Under the pieces are notes generated by a model. That model saw nothing but the letters and a program-made list of their open reading frames with translations, searched no databases and was not told where the DNA came from. From Macrosoma leucophasiata (Eukaryota > Arthropoda > Insecta > Lepidoptera > Hedylidae), in NCBI GenBank assembly GCA_036365455.1, contig JAWQUS010000022.1, positions 3,348,001 to 3,412,000 of the forward strand: a DNA stretch of 64,000 bases. The letters run 5' to 3'. Both the position numbers and the translations under genes were made by a program. This document shows, in pieces, positions 1-11,699 of the stretch (positions are counted from its first letter, which is position 1; every line of letters begins with the position of its first letter).

Positions 1-60
1 TTAGGATTAACACAAAAGTTACTAATTGTATCTTGAGGCCTGACATACTTTTGCGGTTGG
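1..60. repeat. Fragment of an old repeat (uninterrupted host sequence)
   Basis: Matches 51869-51889 plus 52161-52215 with the insertion at 51890-52160 removed: GGATTAACACAAAAGTT, then CTAATTGTATCTTG and GCGGTTGGG. It serves as the empty site for that insertion. Confidence 0.75.
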
Positions 61-243
61 GCTTTAATTCTACTAAGTGTTTGGATCCATTGATGTTGAC
101 AATCGTCATCCGCCCTCTCTATTGAAATTTGGATGTTTTTTCATCTTAAATGTATTGCGAGTGTTCAGGTTTTGTTAGCCGAAAATAGTGATTTGGTTTG
201 TCCGTTAAATGAGCACAGACTGTAGACTGTAGAATTAAAAAAT

Positions 244-560
244 TGCAACCCTTTATACGTCCCACTGCTGGGCACGAGTCTTTCCCCTTCTTGGGAGGAG
301 CCCTGGAGCTTACTCCACTACGCTGCTCCAATGCAACCCGCATTGGAGCAGCGTAGTGGAGTAAGCTGGTGGAGATACGGATTAGTGGCCCATCCGCTGG
401 CGGATGTTTTCAAACTAACCGCAATAAAGCCTCAGACATGGTTCAACGAGTGCTAATTTGCCACTTGCGGTCACCCATCACACACCCAACCGCGCCCGTA
501 TCGCACAACCGAGTAGATCGCTTGCGATCTACACCCGTCGCGGAGCCACGTGCGCTTCGA
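244..560 (-). repeat. SINE G copy
   Basis: Member of a ~350 bp family whose head reads GCGCGCATGGCCCAGCGGCT and whose tail reads CCATTATTATT. Here the tail is on the left and the copy holds a local inverted duplication (see 307-367). Lies in the intron upstream of gene 1 exon 597-772. Confidence 0.75.
307..367. repeat. Perfect 28-bp inverted repeat with 5-nt loop
   Basis: Arms 307-334 and 340-367 are exact reverse complements, with AACCC between. Other copies of SINE G have only the left arm, so the right arm was made by copying it backwards. Confidence 0.92.
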
Positions 561-596
561 CTGTAGAATTATATCGGTGTTATTTCTTGTGTTCAG

Positions 597-772
597 GTGG
601 ACCATCAGCATCTCTGGCCATCATGGGGCGGTTCGCCGTGAACATATCCTACAACATTGGTCTACAGTACGCAGCTGAGTTGTTACCCACTGTGGTGAGA
701 GCTCAGGGCGTCGCGTTGATCCACATTATGGGCTACGTGGCTTCCATTGTTGCACCATTTGTTGTTTACTTG
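597..772 (+). CDS. Gene 1, third-last exon
   Basis: The acceptor CAG ends at 596 and the donor GTAAGT starts at 773. The exon begins with the last two bases of a Gly codon and ends in phase 0. It encodes the region around GRFAVNISYNIG and AAELLPTVVRAQG, followed by a hydrophobic helix ending FVVYL. It is equivalent to 35462-35637 in gene 2, with the same length (176 nt) and phase. Confidence 0.9.
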
Positions 773-3097
773 GTAAGTTAAAAAATGAAGGCTTCGGAAC
801 GTGCGAAGCCCATCGCCCTCCAATGGAGGGGAATTCTACCGCTAGTGCCGTCAGACAATCGAACAATGTCGGTTGAACCATTCCAATAGGGCAGTGGCGG
901 ACTATAATCATCATCCCTTGATGAGCCAAATGCGGCTTTTGGCATTTGGAGGCCCAGTATGACGAGCTCATCACCCAGTGGAGGAGAATTCTACCGCTAG
1001 TGCCGTCAGACAATCGAACAATGGCGGTTGAATCATTCCAATAAGGCGGACTAAGATCATCAGAAGCCCGGGGCGGCTTTTGGCATTTGGAGGCCCCGTA
1101 GGCTGATGCACGAGCAAAAAACAAGACCCCTACCCACGCACAAATTGGGCCCCACGTATGATTGATATGGGAGACAAATTCTTAAATACACAGACAGTAC
1201 ACGCGTGATCACAAAAAAAAAAATCGAGATTGCCCTGCGTAAGCTTCTACAAATCTTTCCTGATTTCTAGCGACCATTCGATCTTTGAAGGCCCCCATAA
1301 CTTGAGGCCCGTGGCAGACCGCCCCCCCGTAGTCTGCCACTGCAATAGGGTAGTAAATTCAACGCTGGACGGGCAGCAGCATTCCGCGATAAAACTATTG
1401 CCATAGCCATGATAGCCAATCCGCCTGCGAAGTGCGATTATGTAATAATCACCACTGTTGTGAGCGTGTCAAAAGAGGGCTGTCATTTAAATCTAGAGCT
1501 AAACTTTGACTTCAATTTTCTCCTAAACTATAATGCCTAATTAGCACCAAAGTTTAAAACACTATGGAATCAATATACCCCTCAAGATTTATTTCTTCAC
1601 TAGCTGCTGCCCGCAACGTAGGCTGCGTGACGGCTCTACAAAAAAAAAAAATCAGTTATTTTGCTAGTTTCTTCATTATTTTTAACCTTGTATATGACAG
1701 GATGATCTATAAAAAGTACATGGTATTTGGGCGGCCACACAAAACTGCGATGCATTCGTGCGAGCTCGCAGATATTTGTGATGCGATGGAATTCGCAGTT
1801 ATGTGTGGAAGCCCTTTATGATAACATAGAAAACTTTGGGATTTGATCGACTTAAAATTGAATGTACATACAAACATACATTCATTTCATCTGTTATAGG
1901 CGAACATATCACCAGACCTCCCACTCCTGATCCTGGGTATATTAGGCGTAATCGGAGGTCTGTTGTGCCTCTTCCTTCCGGAGACCATGGACACGGAGAT
2001 GCCTCAGACGTTGGCTGATGGGGAGAACTTTGGGAAGGATCAGAGGTTCTGGGATAATCCGTGTTGCCCGAGGTAAGGGTTTCATTTATCATGACTATTC
2101 TTTATGTTGCATCAGTTCTCTCAGTAATCTAATGGTCGCAGACCAATACTGCTTCACTGGAGTCCTGGGTTCAATTCGAATATTTCAAAATAACACATTT
2201 GCAATCCGGGGATTGTCTCGGATTGGAAATGTGCTACTGGTTTCTGTTTCATAAGTGATGCTTGTCACCCTAAATCAGAGGTTCCCAAACTATTTTTTCT
2301 TGTAGACCCTTTACAATTTTTTCTGGTTTCTGTGGACCCCCGTCCTTGCTACATTTATATCACATTCCCATATTTCCATTTTTATTCACGCCTACGTAGA
2401 CCCCCATCGAGTCTCCCATGGACCACTTTGGGAATCACTGGTATGATGTAAGTAAATTGGTACTATCAGTGTAAGTGTTGAGATCCATTATCGTGGACCC
2501 CCATTTTCATTTTTTTTTTCGCTGACGCCGACCCCTTTCATTTTGTCATAGACTCCCAGGGGTCGATATAGACCACTTTGGGAATCACTGCCCTAAATTA
2601 ATAAATAAATGTCTGATTCTGGTTCTATTTTTCGGAAAATTCCAAGTGTTACTCTCGGAGTTCAGGGGGACGTGGGGACTATGCACACAATTAATAAGAC
2701 CCCGTAATAACTATCACAAAGACATAACAACTTAGGTCTCAGGGGTGGCAACGCATCTGCCTTTTAATCTCCGATTTTTGCGTAGACGTCTATAGCGTGC
2801 AGTCATCACTTAACATCAATGTGAGCTGCATGCTTGTTTGCCTTTCTTAAATAAAAAGTAACAATAAATGTCAAAAATTGATTTACTAATATATTTTCCA
2901 GAAAATCATCTGACGATGATCTCCCAGAAAGGTATGCGAAGAGAGCATCAATTTCAACGACGAAAGACGAAAACTTCATCAGAGCCCTACCAGCGGTGGG
3001 CTCCAGGGCCTCAATACGAGCCTCAGTTAGGTTATCCACACGAGGGTCTTTAAGGAAACGAGACGTTAGCAAGGATAAGACGGAGAATATAGTCTGA
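597..3097 (+). CDS. SLC22-type organic cation transporter, 3' end (gene 1, partial)
   Basis: Three coding exons, 597-772, 1900-2072 and 2902-3097, join with matching phases and end at TGA 3095-3097. About 180 residues are visible; the rest of the gene lies before the window. The protein covers the last transmembrane part of a major facilitator transporter (GRFAVNISYN, AAELLPTVVRAQG), then the LPET...MPQT...GENFGKDQ tail typical of insect SLC22 proteins, and a cytoplasmic tail rich in Arg and Ser. Known SLC22 members move organic cations, carnitine or carcinine across the plasma membrane; the substrate here cannot be read. The first two exons match exons 10 and 11 of the transporter at 22909-37450, with about 47 of 59 residues identical in the first, so the two are probably tandem paralogues. 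The splice donor at 2073 overlaps an in-frame TAA. A possible poly(A) signal AATAAA lies at 3329-3334. Confidence 0.88.
823..1109 (+). repeat. Local tandem duplication
   Basis: Two ~135 bp units, 823-957 and 975-1109, share GGAATTCTACCGCTAGTGCC (one base differs), a block with CAGACAATCGAACAATG, and GGCTTTTGGCATTTGGAGGC. A related piece occurs at 31250-31310. It lies in the gene 1 intron and is non-coding. Confidence 0.8.
1372..1480 (+). repeat. Dispersed repeat fragment
   Basis: Contains GCCAATCCGCCTGC followed by a GCGATTATG block also found at 31665-31745. The remaining gene 1 intron, 1110-1899, shows only low-complexity A runs and no coding signal. Confidence 0.45.
1900..2072 (+). CDS. 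Gene 1, second-last exon
   Basis: The acceptor TATAG ends at 1899 and the donor GTAAGG starts at 2073. The exon is 173 nt, as in gene 2 (37275-37447). It encodes the last membrane helix (LPLLILGILGVIGGLLCLF) and the conserved LPET..MPQTL..GENFGKDQRFW tail. If the intron is retained, the frame reads Arg and then TAA. Confidence 0.9.
2276..2590. mobile_element. hAT-like non-autonomous element
   Basis: Ends are CAGAGGTTCCCAAA and, inverted, CAGTGATTCCCAAA. An 8-bp duplication CCCTAAAT lies on both sides (2268-2275, 2591-2598), the length made by hAT transposases. An internal copy of the right end (GACCACTTTGGGAATCACTG) lies at 2422-2441. Sits in the last intron of gene 1. Confidence 0.88.
2690..2856 (+). 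repeat. Retroposon A, 3' fragment
   Basis: Holds GGTCTCAGGGGTGGCAACGC, the GTCATCACTTAACATCAATG block and a degraded A-rich tail. It ends just before the terminal exon of gene 1. Confidence 0.75.
2902..3097 (+). CDS. Gene 1, terminal coding exon
   Basis: The acceptor TTTTCCAG ends at 2901. One base completes an Arg codon left open by the previous exon, then the frame stays open for 64 codons to TGA. The peptide starts KSSDDDLPERYAKRAS and is rich in Arg, Ser and Thr (ASIRASVRLS, GSLRKRD), as expected for a regulatory cytoplasmic tail. No equivalent exon was found for gene 2. Confidence 0.75.
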
Positions 3098-4160
3098 GAA
3101 AACTGAAAGTTTTTGACCAAAAAGTGAAGAGCGTTTTAGTCGTTTTCAAAATTAGAGAAATTTGTCTTATTTATTTGTCTTTGATCCTTCGTATTCACGT
3201 TGGTGTTGCTAGGTTTTTAAAAGAACTTCCTAAATGCCTTTTAAACCGTCAAGACAAGAGAAATCAATTGTGATCTTTTTCTCGCGAGGTGACGGGATAA
3301 AGAATTAAAAAAATATATATTTTGGTACAATAAACAGTCAGCTCTTATAATCCTAATTTTCTTAAAGATGACATGAAGAAAGTAAAATTTGGTTTCGGAG
3401 CCTATTACTTAATTTATCTTTGGTTTCATAATTATTACCAACCAAATAATATGATTGCAATCGAAAGCTTCTGTTAGTTCCACAGATGCATGCAATTTCT
3501 AGTTGAAGTAAAGTTTTTTGAAAGTGGAAATTTTAGGAATTAGATATAGACTAAATTAAAATCCCAAATTGGAAAATGATCACTGATTTAAATTGTTTCC
3601 AAATAATCAGGATATTTCTAAAAATTTACAAGGACAGGACAATGCAGGAATTGAAATGGGTGGCGATAGTCAAACTTAACAAAATGATATAGTACAAGAG
3701 TTAAGTTCCTGAATTAATTATGAGTGTTTTGTACGAAAGAGGCTTAGGACTTTGGTATTTTTGATTTTTGAAATATTATATTCGTCGAATAATCTTGCCG
3801 AAAAAAATTATTTGCGAATCTCAAAAAATGCTCGAATAGTAAAATTTGATTTCAAATGTTATCTAAATTTTTGTTTTGTACAACTACACAAAATGTTTTT
3901 AAGTCTCGACAGTATTATTTTACAGGATTTTTGTTTCTTATTTTTCGTTCACGATATTAAAATTTGTTGATTTTATCCTCTTGCGTAAACAGTCAATTTG
4001 ACAATGGTGTCATTCAGGTCATTTATTGCTGTCATTATTCTTACTACCTTACCGAGACGGACTTAAAGTTCAAATTTGCATGCTGGTTTTCCAACGTTTC
4101 TAATAACTAAAAAATTAACAACTATTTATCAGAATTCTTATTTTTCAAATAATTTACTGT
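3098..4160. other. 3' flank of gene 1, no further gene seen
   Basis: AT-rich. Holds a possible AATAAA at 3329-3334. No open frame of credible coding character and no recognised repeat. Confidence 0.5.
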
Positions 4161-4163
4161 CCT

Positions 4164-4300
4164 TTTTAGGGTTCCGTAGTAAACAAGGAACCCTTATAGT
4201 TTCCCCATGTCCGTCTTTCTGTCTGTCCGTCCTCGGTTTAGCGCAAAAACTATTGGTACTAGAGTCTTGAATTTAGACATAATCTTCTTAAAATTGTCTT
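4164..4300 (+). repeat. GGTTCC / TCTGTC repeat copy
   Basis: Starts TAGGGTTCCGTAGTAAACAA, then CATGTCCGTC and TCTGTCTGTCC. Related copies at 12121, 15792 and, interrupted, 5234. The region from here to 5230 is AT-rich with no gene signal. Confidence 0.75.
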
Positions 4301-5233
4301 CTATCTTTTACTATAGTGAACACCATGACAGTGACAGCAACACAAACACTGATTCTGTTGTCGAATTGAGGTTATATTTTAACAACTGTTTTTTGTTTTT
4401 AATTTTTAATTTTTAGAATTAAGTTGTAAATAGTTTATTATTTTAAGTTTGAATTTTATTGACTTTCTGAGTTTTTTGGTAATGAGAAATACACAAAATA
4501 CGCTGTGAACTCTATAATTGCTGATTAATTACTCTATTACTGAAATGGAATAATTGTGATCCGCATGGGAAGTAATGGATTAAAAAATAGATAGTGATAA
4601 ATAATCATGCGGATTATTGCTGTTTCTTTCTAGTACAGTAGTTACTGTAATTTGAAAAGAGACAGAAATTTATCGCTAAGTCATTTTGTCTCTCTCTGCA
4701 CATGTAATAATTTTAACTGAATTACGCATTATATTATTTAGTTTTAACTATTCATTGATTTCATTATGTATTTCCATTACTTTGAATTTACATTCGCTCA
4801 GAAGGCTAATTTCAGTATGTTTTAAAAGATTTTACACAATTTTGTTAAATATATTTATAAGAGTCCAACATACCTAGATATAGTGAAATATATTTATGTA
4901 GTATTTATTCTTTAATAGCCGATTCAATACATTTTGTATTTTTCGTTTTTAACACAAGTACCTATATTTTGATTTATCATTAAAAAACTTTTTTTTTCGT
5001 TATTGTGTAAATCTTTTAAAAATTGATAATAGTTTAGAATAAGATAAATTATACTTAATATTTAAAATGGAGAACAAATTTTTATTCGCAGTATTTTTTT
5101 AATTGTTGCCATTGTAAATATTTCGAAAGCAAAATTGTAAAGTTTAATTCGACTCTGTGATAATAATGAAGTGATAAAATAAATATGCCATAAAAATTAT
5201 TGAAGCCTTTTATTGAATTTTTCCAAATAACTC

Positions 5234-5610
5234 TTTATTTTTATGGTTCCGCAGCTGACATGGAATCTTTATAGTTTTTTTTTAATGTTATGGAAGTGGC
5301 AAACAAGCATGCAGTTCACATTGTTGTTAAGTGATGACTGCAGCCTATAGACACCCATACAAAGAACAAGGTCAAAATGCAGATGCGTTACCATTCCTGA
5401 GGCCGTGTAATTTACTGTGCTTCTCTGTGCCGGAAATTACAGGGCCGTACATTACTACCTGACCGGAACACGATAATGCTGAACACTACCATTTAGCGGC
5501 AAGTATATTAGGTAATGCGGTGGTGCCTACGCCCGCGAGCTCCGTCGCTGGAGCTCTTCCACCAGTTAAGCCATATCCGTCCGTCCGTCTATCTGTCCGC
5601 AGTTAAATTC
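5234..5610. repeat. GGTTCC repeat interrupted by retroposon A
   Basis: GGTTCC...CTTTATAG at 5245-5275 continues at about 5570 with CCATATCCGTCC. The 5277-5565 insert is a retroposon A copy. Confidence 0.65.
5277..5565 (-). repeat. Retroposon A copy
   Basis: Near full-length copy of the commonest family here. Head (right) GGAGCTC...CCACCAG, tail (left) poly-T. The usual gcctaaggtgt segment is altered. Confidence 0.85.
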
Positions 5611-5984
5611 GTACAGGCTGTATTTTATTTACATATAATTATATTATATCTTCACGAATATACAATCCAATTAGTTACTCGTACGTATACGAAAAAAGTC
5701 GCGCAATACAATTATGTTTTTTTATATATCTCTACATTTAGGGGAGGTACCCTTAAAACGTAAAATGGGTATGCCATTTTTTCACGCGCATTCCACCAAG
5801 TTGAATATCAATAATAGTATCTTTAAAAAATATTGGGGGTTTGAGAAGACCAATTTTCGAATACGGAATCCTACATTGCACGTGACTGACCTGACATGCA
5901 CTTGGCAGGCTCCTAAGCCAATACCCCTCTGTGTCGAAAATTACAGAGCCGCACCATTTCACCGAAACACGATGGCACAGAACA

Positions 5985-6120
5985 CTAGCCGGACCAAGAC
6001 TGACCTACCTTGACCAAATAGGTCGAGTACTGTCTGGGGTTAAGGGTCTTAGGAATCGGCGTGCATGTATGAAGAGAATGATGAATTTAGAGGAAGCAGC
6101 GTGGTCCCTAACGGGGTAGG
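5985..6120 (+). repeat. RTE-like LINE 3' fragment
   Basis: Encodes a broken match to the LINE C-terminus (LTYLDQIGRVLS...SLRNRRACMKRMM) found intact at 26789-27516. A second tail fragment is at 6534-6615, ending in ACATACATACAT. Confidence 0.75.
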
Positions 6121-6801
6121 CAGAGAGTGTGTAATTTTATTATGTATTTAATTTATTTTTTATTATTATTTTATTCATTTATCTTTATTTATGTAATATT
6201 ACGTAACATTGTATATAAATATAACATTAGTATGCATGGAAGTTTTATGTAGTTGGGCGGCTTGTAGTTCGCAAAGCCACTTACGGTGGTCCCATCAGAA
6301 CACCAGCGCTGTAGTGCCAACTACAGCAATCAGCTGAGATGGGTACCATTTTTTTGGTCTCACACATACATCATGCCGTTAGTCGTGTTAAGTTGTATTC
6401 CCTGTTTTTATTATTATGTTTTTTTTTGTTATTTTAATAGTTTTTTTTTTGTGTATTTAGTGACGTATTGTGTGTGTCAAAAAATAAACTATTTCTATAT
6501 ATATTCTATATAAGCACGGAAGGTGTATCAGGTCCGGGATATATGGCGCTCTACACTCTCTGCCTACCCCATAGGGAACTTGGCGTGAAGATACATACCT
6601 ACATACATACATACTGCGATTTAGCGAGAAGTAAGTGTGCCACTAGGAAATGTGACGTAATAATTGAAAATATTGTAACACATTTTTAATCAGTTCAAAC
6701 AAAACTGCGTCAGCCGGTGATAACTGGTGTAAACTGGTATGTTTACTTAGTTTCATATTATTTGGTACTGGTTGAGGAATTAAAAAAACACGTTATGCGT
6801 G

Positions 6802-6975
6802 CATAGAGCAACACCGGAGGGGAGTAGCCATATGCAGGCTCTCCCCTCTGTCAAAGTACAAGCCCAAATGGGCCTATACCTGTCGCCTAGATATTTAAAT
6901 GTGTGCGTGAAATTGTTTCTGTATTTTGTTTAAGTCAAGGTGTGAGTTTCGTATAGTAATAGACGATTTTTATGA
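6802..6975. mobile_element. MITE C fragment
   Basis: Left end CATAGAGCAACACCGG and internal sequence of the MITE family resolved at 10671-10972 and 25526-25800. The right third is missing. Confidence 0.75.
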
Positions 6976-6999
6976 AGCTTTTTTCTTACATCTTCATTT

Positions 7000-7360
7000 G
7001 GTAGAGCTCCAGTGACGGAACTCGCGGGCGTAGGCACTACCGCATTATCTAATATACTTGCCGCTAAATGGTAGTGTTCAGCATTATCGTGTTCCGGTTA
7101 GGTGGTAATGAGCGGCCCTGTAATTGACGGCACAGAGGCATAACACCATAGGCCTCAGGAGTGGTAACGCATCTGCATTTTGACCTTGGTCTTTGTGTGG
7201 GTGTCTATAGACTGCAGTCATCACTTGCACTTCTTGTTTGCCACTTCCATTATATAAGAAAAAAACAATTTAAGTCTCAGGGGTGGCAATGCATTTGCAT
7301 TTGAAATCTGGATTTTGTGTAGATGTCTATAGGCTGCAGTCTTTACTTAACATCCCTAGC
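7000..7360 (+). repeat. Retroposon A copy plus second 3' fragment
   Basis: 7000-7266 is a nearly complete copy in plus orientation. 7270-7360 repeats only the 3' part (GTCTCAGGGGTGGCAATGC). The flank to 8230 is AT-rich with no gene seen. Confidence 0.8.
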
Positions 7361-8229
7361 CACTTGAGTTTCGATATTCGATGGGCTATGTTGGCCACTT
7401 CGGTTCTCATGTGCATCTCCAAATCCCTCGCAGGGAAACACCAAGCATGTTAATGAAGAGACATACATACAAATACTTTGTTCATTACATATTACATCGA
7501 TTACATCATCTCGCACTGTATGCCGGCAAACGTTGGTTACAATTAAAGATTAATTGTGATGTACATGCAAGTCAACTAAAATATAGAGCTATGTATCTAT
7601 TAGACTGGACAAGATTTTGAAATAAAAATATATTATACTTTCCTACACTAGTCCTGGAGCCAAATAGAGTTGCAGTTCACATAGATGGACAGTGAATATT
7701 ACAGCCTAAGAAAACAGTATCGATGTTACACTATAAAGATAATCATAATCATACTCATTTATTTACCAGAATGGTAACAGATAATAGAGAAATAACAGAG
7801 AAATAACAGATGGGGAAACAGAGATAACAGATGGTGAGGTAATAACATTATAGCACTAACACATTCTACCATTACAATGGTGTGTAAAATATCCATAAAC
7901 TTAATAAAATATGTCAAAATATTATTATTGTAATTCGAATATTTATAATTAATTAATATCAAAGTTGTTATTGCGAATTGTGGTCAATTAGATTTTATTA
8001 AAGCGATAAAGTTTATAGATTTAAATTATATATTTTTCCATAGTATTATTACGTCCTGGATTCCGATACTGAAACTCTACTACGAGTTAATGATGTAGCC
8101 CTACTTGAATGGTTTGAACGCCATTGTTCGGTTGACGGTTGTATTTTTATATGCATAATGGCAAGTGGATTAGGTAATGCGGTGATGTCTATGCTCTCGA
8201 GATTAGACACTGGACTAACTAAATTATTC

Positions 8230-8395
8230 CCCCCAAACGCAGCGTAGGACGTCCACCTGCAAGATGGACCGACAAGGCTGATCAAGGCTGCAGGTACCCG
8301 CTGGATGCACGTCGCTTCCGATCGGTCCGCATGGAGGTCATTGGGGGAGGCCTATGTTCAGCAGTGGACGTCCTATGGCTGATATGATGATGAGG
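8230..8395 (+). repeat. LINE 3'-end fragment
   Basis: Encodes RRPPARWTDKADQGCRYPLD, then a piece around GLCSAVDVLW in a shifted frame, followed by a GATGATGA tail. This resembles the C-terminus of non-LTR retrotransposon polyproteins. Broken. Confidence 0.6.
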
Positions 8396-8745
8396 GTTTC
8401 CGCCTTTTCGTGGCGGGAGGGCTTACTAATCGGTGGTTGTTCCTACACCGGCGAAGCTAAGAAGAGAACCTAGCGAGGTAGCGGGGCTTGGCGTGGCTTT
8501 GCCCGCTACTCACCGCTGGGATGAGGAAGATGTGTATGGGTATGTCGTTGGCCCTGCACCCTATCTCCAGCCACCGCAGAGGGTGGTCCCGCCGTCTAGA
8601 GGGGCCGCCCCTCCCTCAGACGGGGGTGCCTGAGGTTCGAACTCTTTCGACGCTTCTTTCCACACGCCACTAAGCGTTTGTTTTACCCGAAAGGTTCCTT
8701 GGAGGGCTCGGAAAACGCCGGTGAGGTCACGGATGTGTGCGATGG
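8389..8745 (+). repeat. GC-rich retroposon, degraded copy
   Basis: Shares GGGTTTCCGCCTT, CACCGGCGAAGC and TGTATGGGTATGTCGTTGGC with the copy at 23769-24381 on the other strand. The apparent open frames are a by-product of GC content. Confidence 0.7.
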
Positions 8746-9440
8746 AACTAATTATCAGCAGAACAATAAATATTATGCTATTTTTGATGTCCTATCTAAA
8801 ACTTCATATGTCTACAATCTCCATCAATGACTGCAGGCTTTAATCGATTCGCAGCCAACAAAATGTTGACTGGTTCATAGCACTAACAAAACCAAACCAG
8901 CCCAGATTGTATTGTATGTAACCAGCTTATTTTCATTTACTAGCTCTATTCTTTTTAAGTCATAAAGTGTGCCATATAATGGTATCGCTATTTCATTGGC
9001 AATATATGTAATAGCGATGCCATGATACTTAACAAAAAAAAATGTTCGAACATTTCATGAAGTAGGCATCATTTATCTATGGTGTTATGTAGATCTGTGT
9101 AGGAACAGTATTCACTTACCATCTATGTTAACTATATGCTTGTTTGCCACTTTATGATATAAAAAAACACAGTATAACCTCGTTTGAAACTAGAACGCTG
9201 ATTACAAAACAGGTTTTTAATAATTGATTTTTATAAAACTAGTTTCACATTTAATTTCCACTAACAATCTTCATTGAAAAAAACGACCTAACAGCCTAAA
9301 AGAGAAAATGATTATATCAAGTCTTACAACGTATGAAAAATTTGTTCACTGATAACATGCCGGGCATTAGGCTCAAAGCTCACTAGAGCCACCCGGTACC
9401 CGACCAGCACCCGACCACCTGGAGCGGTCTGAGCTCATTA
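8746..9440. other. AT-rich spacer
   Basis: A much-degraded retroposon A 3' end may lie at 9060-9170 (CTTGTTTGCCACTT then an A run). No gene seen. Confidence 0.4.
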
Positions 9441-9800
9441 CATCAATTAGAAATAGAAATAGAAAATATTTTTATTTCGAATAGATCTTTACAGATACTT
9501 TCAAAACGTCAATAAATCATAAACTACCTAGAGCGAATAACCATTACATATAGTAAAAGTAAAATCATATATTATTAGTAAATTAAAAATTAAAATTTAA
9601 ACTATTTGGTTAAAACATAATAATCATAAAATTTTTCAATTCCTTCAATGATAATACATGAAGAAAAAGAAAAACTTATTCGTCAAGATCAATGTTATTC
9701 ACTTAGCAGAGTTCCAAGTGCAGTCATTACTGAGAAGAACTCCGCTACCCAACAAACTCAGTAAGAGCTCTTTTAAATGAGAGCTTAAATCTAGTACAGA
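9440..9800. repeat. Dispersed repeat (GCAGAGTTCC family)
   Basis: Shares the TTCCAAGTGCAG...AACTCCGCTACCCAACAAAC block, inverted, with 41800-41935 and partly with 43000-43110 and 49370-49450. Class unknown; possibly a LINE 3' end. Confidence 0.55.
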
Positions 9801-10315
9801 TTATCGTGAAAAATCAAATAATGTCAACGTCCATAGCATAGATGCAAATAAACTGCTATCTACTAAATGTGATGTAGCCCCTGCAAACCAGAACAGACCA
9901 GTCCCCACCAACAGCACCCGTTCACGAGTATGACGCATGTGACAGCCATTGCCCTCCTCGACCATTTTAGAGGGAAGTGAGCAACCCGCCACACGACGCC
10001 GCCAAAGGCAAAGACATTTAAGCGTGCATGACTGTTCCGGATATGCATACGGCAAAATAAAAGATGGAATTCATTTTCAGCCAGGGTATTCACATTATTC
10101 AACCCTTAACAATTCCCTTAACAATTCCACTCCGTATCGGTGACGACGCTTGTCTTGCATTGACTTTGCATTGCCAACTCGCTGTTCCCAAGAGGACCAC
10201 GCGCGGTCCGCGAGTGGTTCACAAGCAACATCGCGTCGTTCACCCGTGGACCACCCGTCGACAAGAAGAGGACGTCGTAAAACGAGGCGGTGCTGCGGGC
10301 AAAGGGCTCTCAGCC

Positions 10316-10516
10316 ACACACGGTACGGTATTCAGGGTTCGGCAGAAAGGGTGGGCGTAGCCTTGCGCCGGGTTACCGCTTAAACACTATCCGGTCGACA
10401 GCGCCCTAACTCAATTACAGTACAAATACACGGGCCGCTCTGGTCGCCCTAATTAGGGCCCTAACTCCCCAACTATCCTGACCCTTACTATCGTACCCTG
10501 AATACCGTGCCGTGTA
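10316..10516. mobile_element. Small inverted-repeat element
   Basis: CACACGGTACGGTATTCAGG at the left reappears inverted at 10494-10516 with two differences. The same end sequence occurs at 47588-47610. The GC-rich DNA from 10090 to 10530 shows no convincing gene. Confidence 0.55.
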
Positions 10517-10670
10517 ATAAGTCCTTTAGATCCCAGCGCGTCCGATCCTAGACTGACGGTGTTGTGGGGAGACACATAAGATATTTGCTCTAGTCAAAAG
10601 AGTCTTTCAGGGCTGGCAGTGCATTGGTAATTTCCTTGGTGTTGCAAATGTTCATAGGCGACTGTGACCA

Positions 10671-10972
10671 TCATAGAGCAACAACCGGCCGCGGCGGATC
10701 GGAGGGGAGTAGCCGTATGCAAGATTTCCCCTCTGTCAAAGTATAAGCACAAGTGTTCCTATGCCTATCGCCGAGATGTTAAAATGTGTGCGTGAAATTG
10801 TTTACCTATTTTGTTAAAGTCAAGGTGTGAGTTTCGTAGTAATAGACGATTTTTGTTGTGTGTGTGTGTGTGTGTCACACGAATTTTCCTCCCGTAAAAA
10901 ATGACAGAATGTTTTGCATCGGTAATAAACGAATGGCTTCTCCGGTCGGCCGGTGGCACCGTGTTGTTCTAT
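10671..10972. mobile_element. MITE C copy, hAT-like
   Basis: Ends are (TC)ATAGAGCAACA and, inverted, ATAGAACAACA. An 8-bp duplication TGTGACCA is at 10663-10670 and 10973-10980. Contains a short GT run. Confidence 0.85.
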
Positions 10973-11204
10973 TGTGACCACTTTCCATCAGGTGGCCCGA
11001 CTGCTTGTCTGTCAATTTTTTGACATAAAAAATGTGATCGGTTGGTGAGAACTGGATTATCGGCGATGCGGGTAGTGGTGGGATCGGGGTTGGGGGTGGG
11101 GGCGGCGCAAAACGCGGCAGCGCGGGTGTTTATGAAAGGATGTATTTGATTTTTCATCGCGGTGGCGACTTGTGAATGGTGTCTAGTAAGACAGGTGCCC
11201 CAGC

Positions 11205-11332
11205 AGGAGTGGCAACGCATCTGTATTTAGACCTCTGGTCATTGTGTAAGTGTCTATAGGTTGCAGTCATCACTTAACATCAATGTGAACTGCATGCTTG
11301 TTTACCACATCCATAACATAAAAAAAAACTAT
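11205..11332 (+). repeat. Retroposon A, 3' fragment
   Basis: Contains GCAGTCATCACTTAACATCA, GCATGCTTGTTTACC and an A tail. Confidence 0.8.
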
Positions 11333-11699
11333 AAAGATTATTTAATTGAATCCAACGCTCTTGACCAATTTTAATATTCTATCAATTAATCAATTAAAAT
11401 TAATAAAGATGTTACATAAAATTGTTATCCCTCTTACTTGCAGTAGAATTAAGTATAAATAAACGTCAAGACAATAAAATTAATAATTTAAAAGTACTTT
11501 AAATTATTAATCTAAAACAAACCGCTCCGATTGTCTCCATTGACGCAAGTTTATGTTGTAGACATTTAACCAAATAGGAAAATTAAAAAAAATGCAGTAA
11601 AATTCTGTTTTTATTTTATTTCTTATTTTTTCCATAACTTTTGAAGTTGTGAAAAGGCATTAATTAATTGTTGTGAAAATAAGTGAAGATTATGATACT

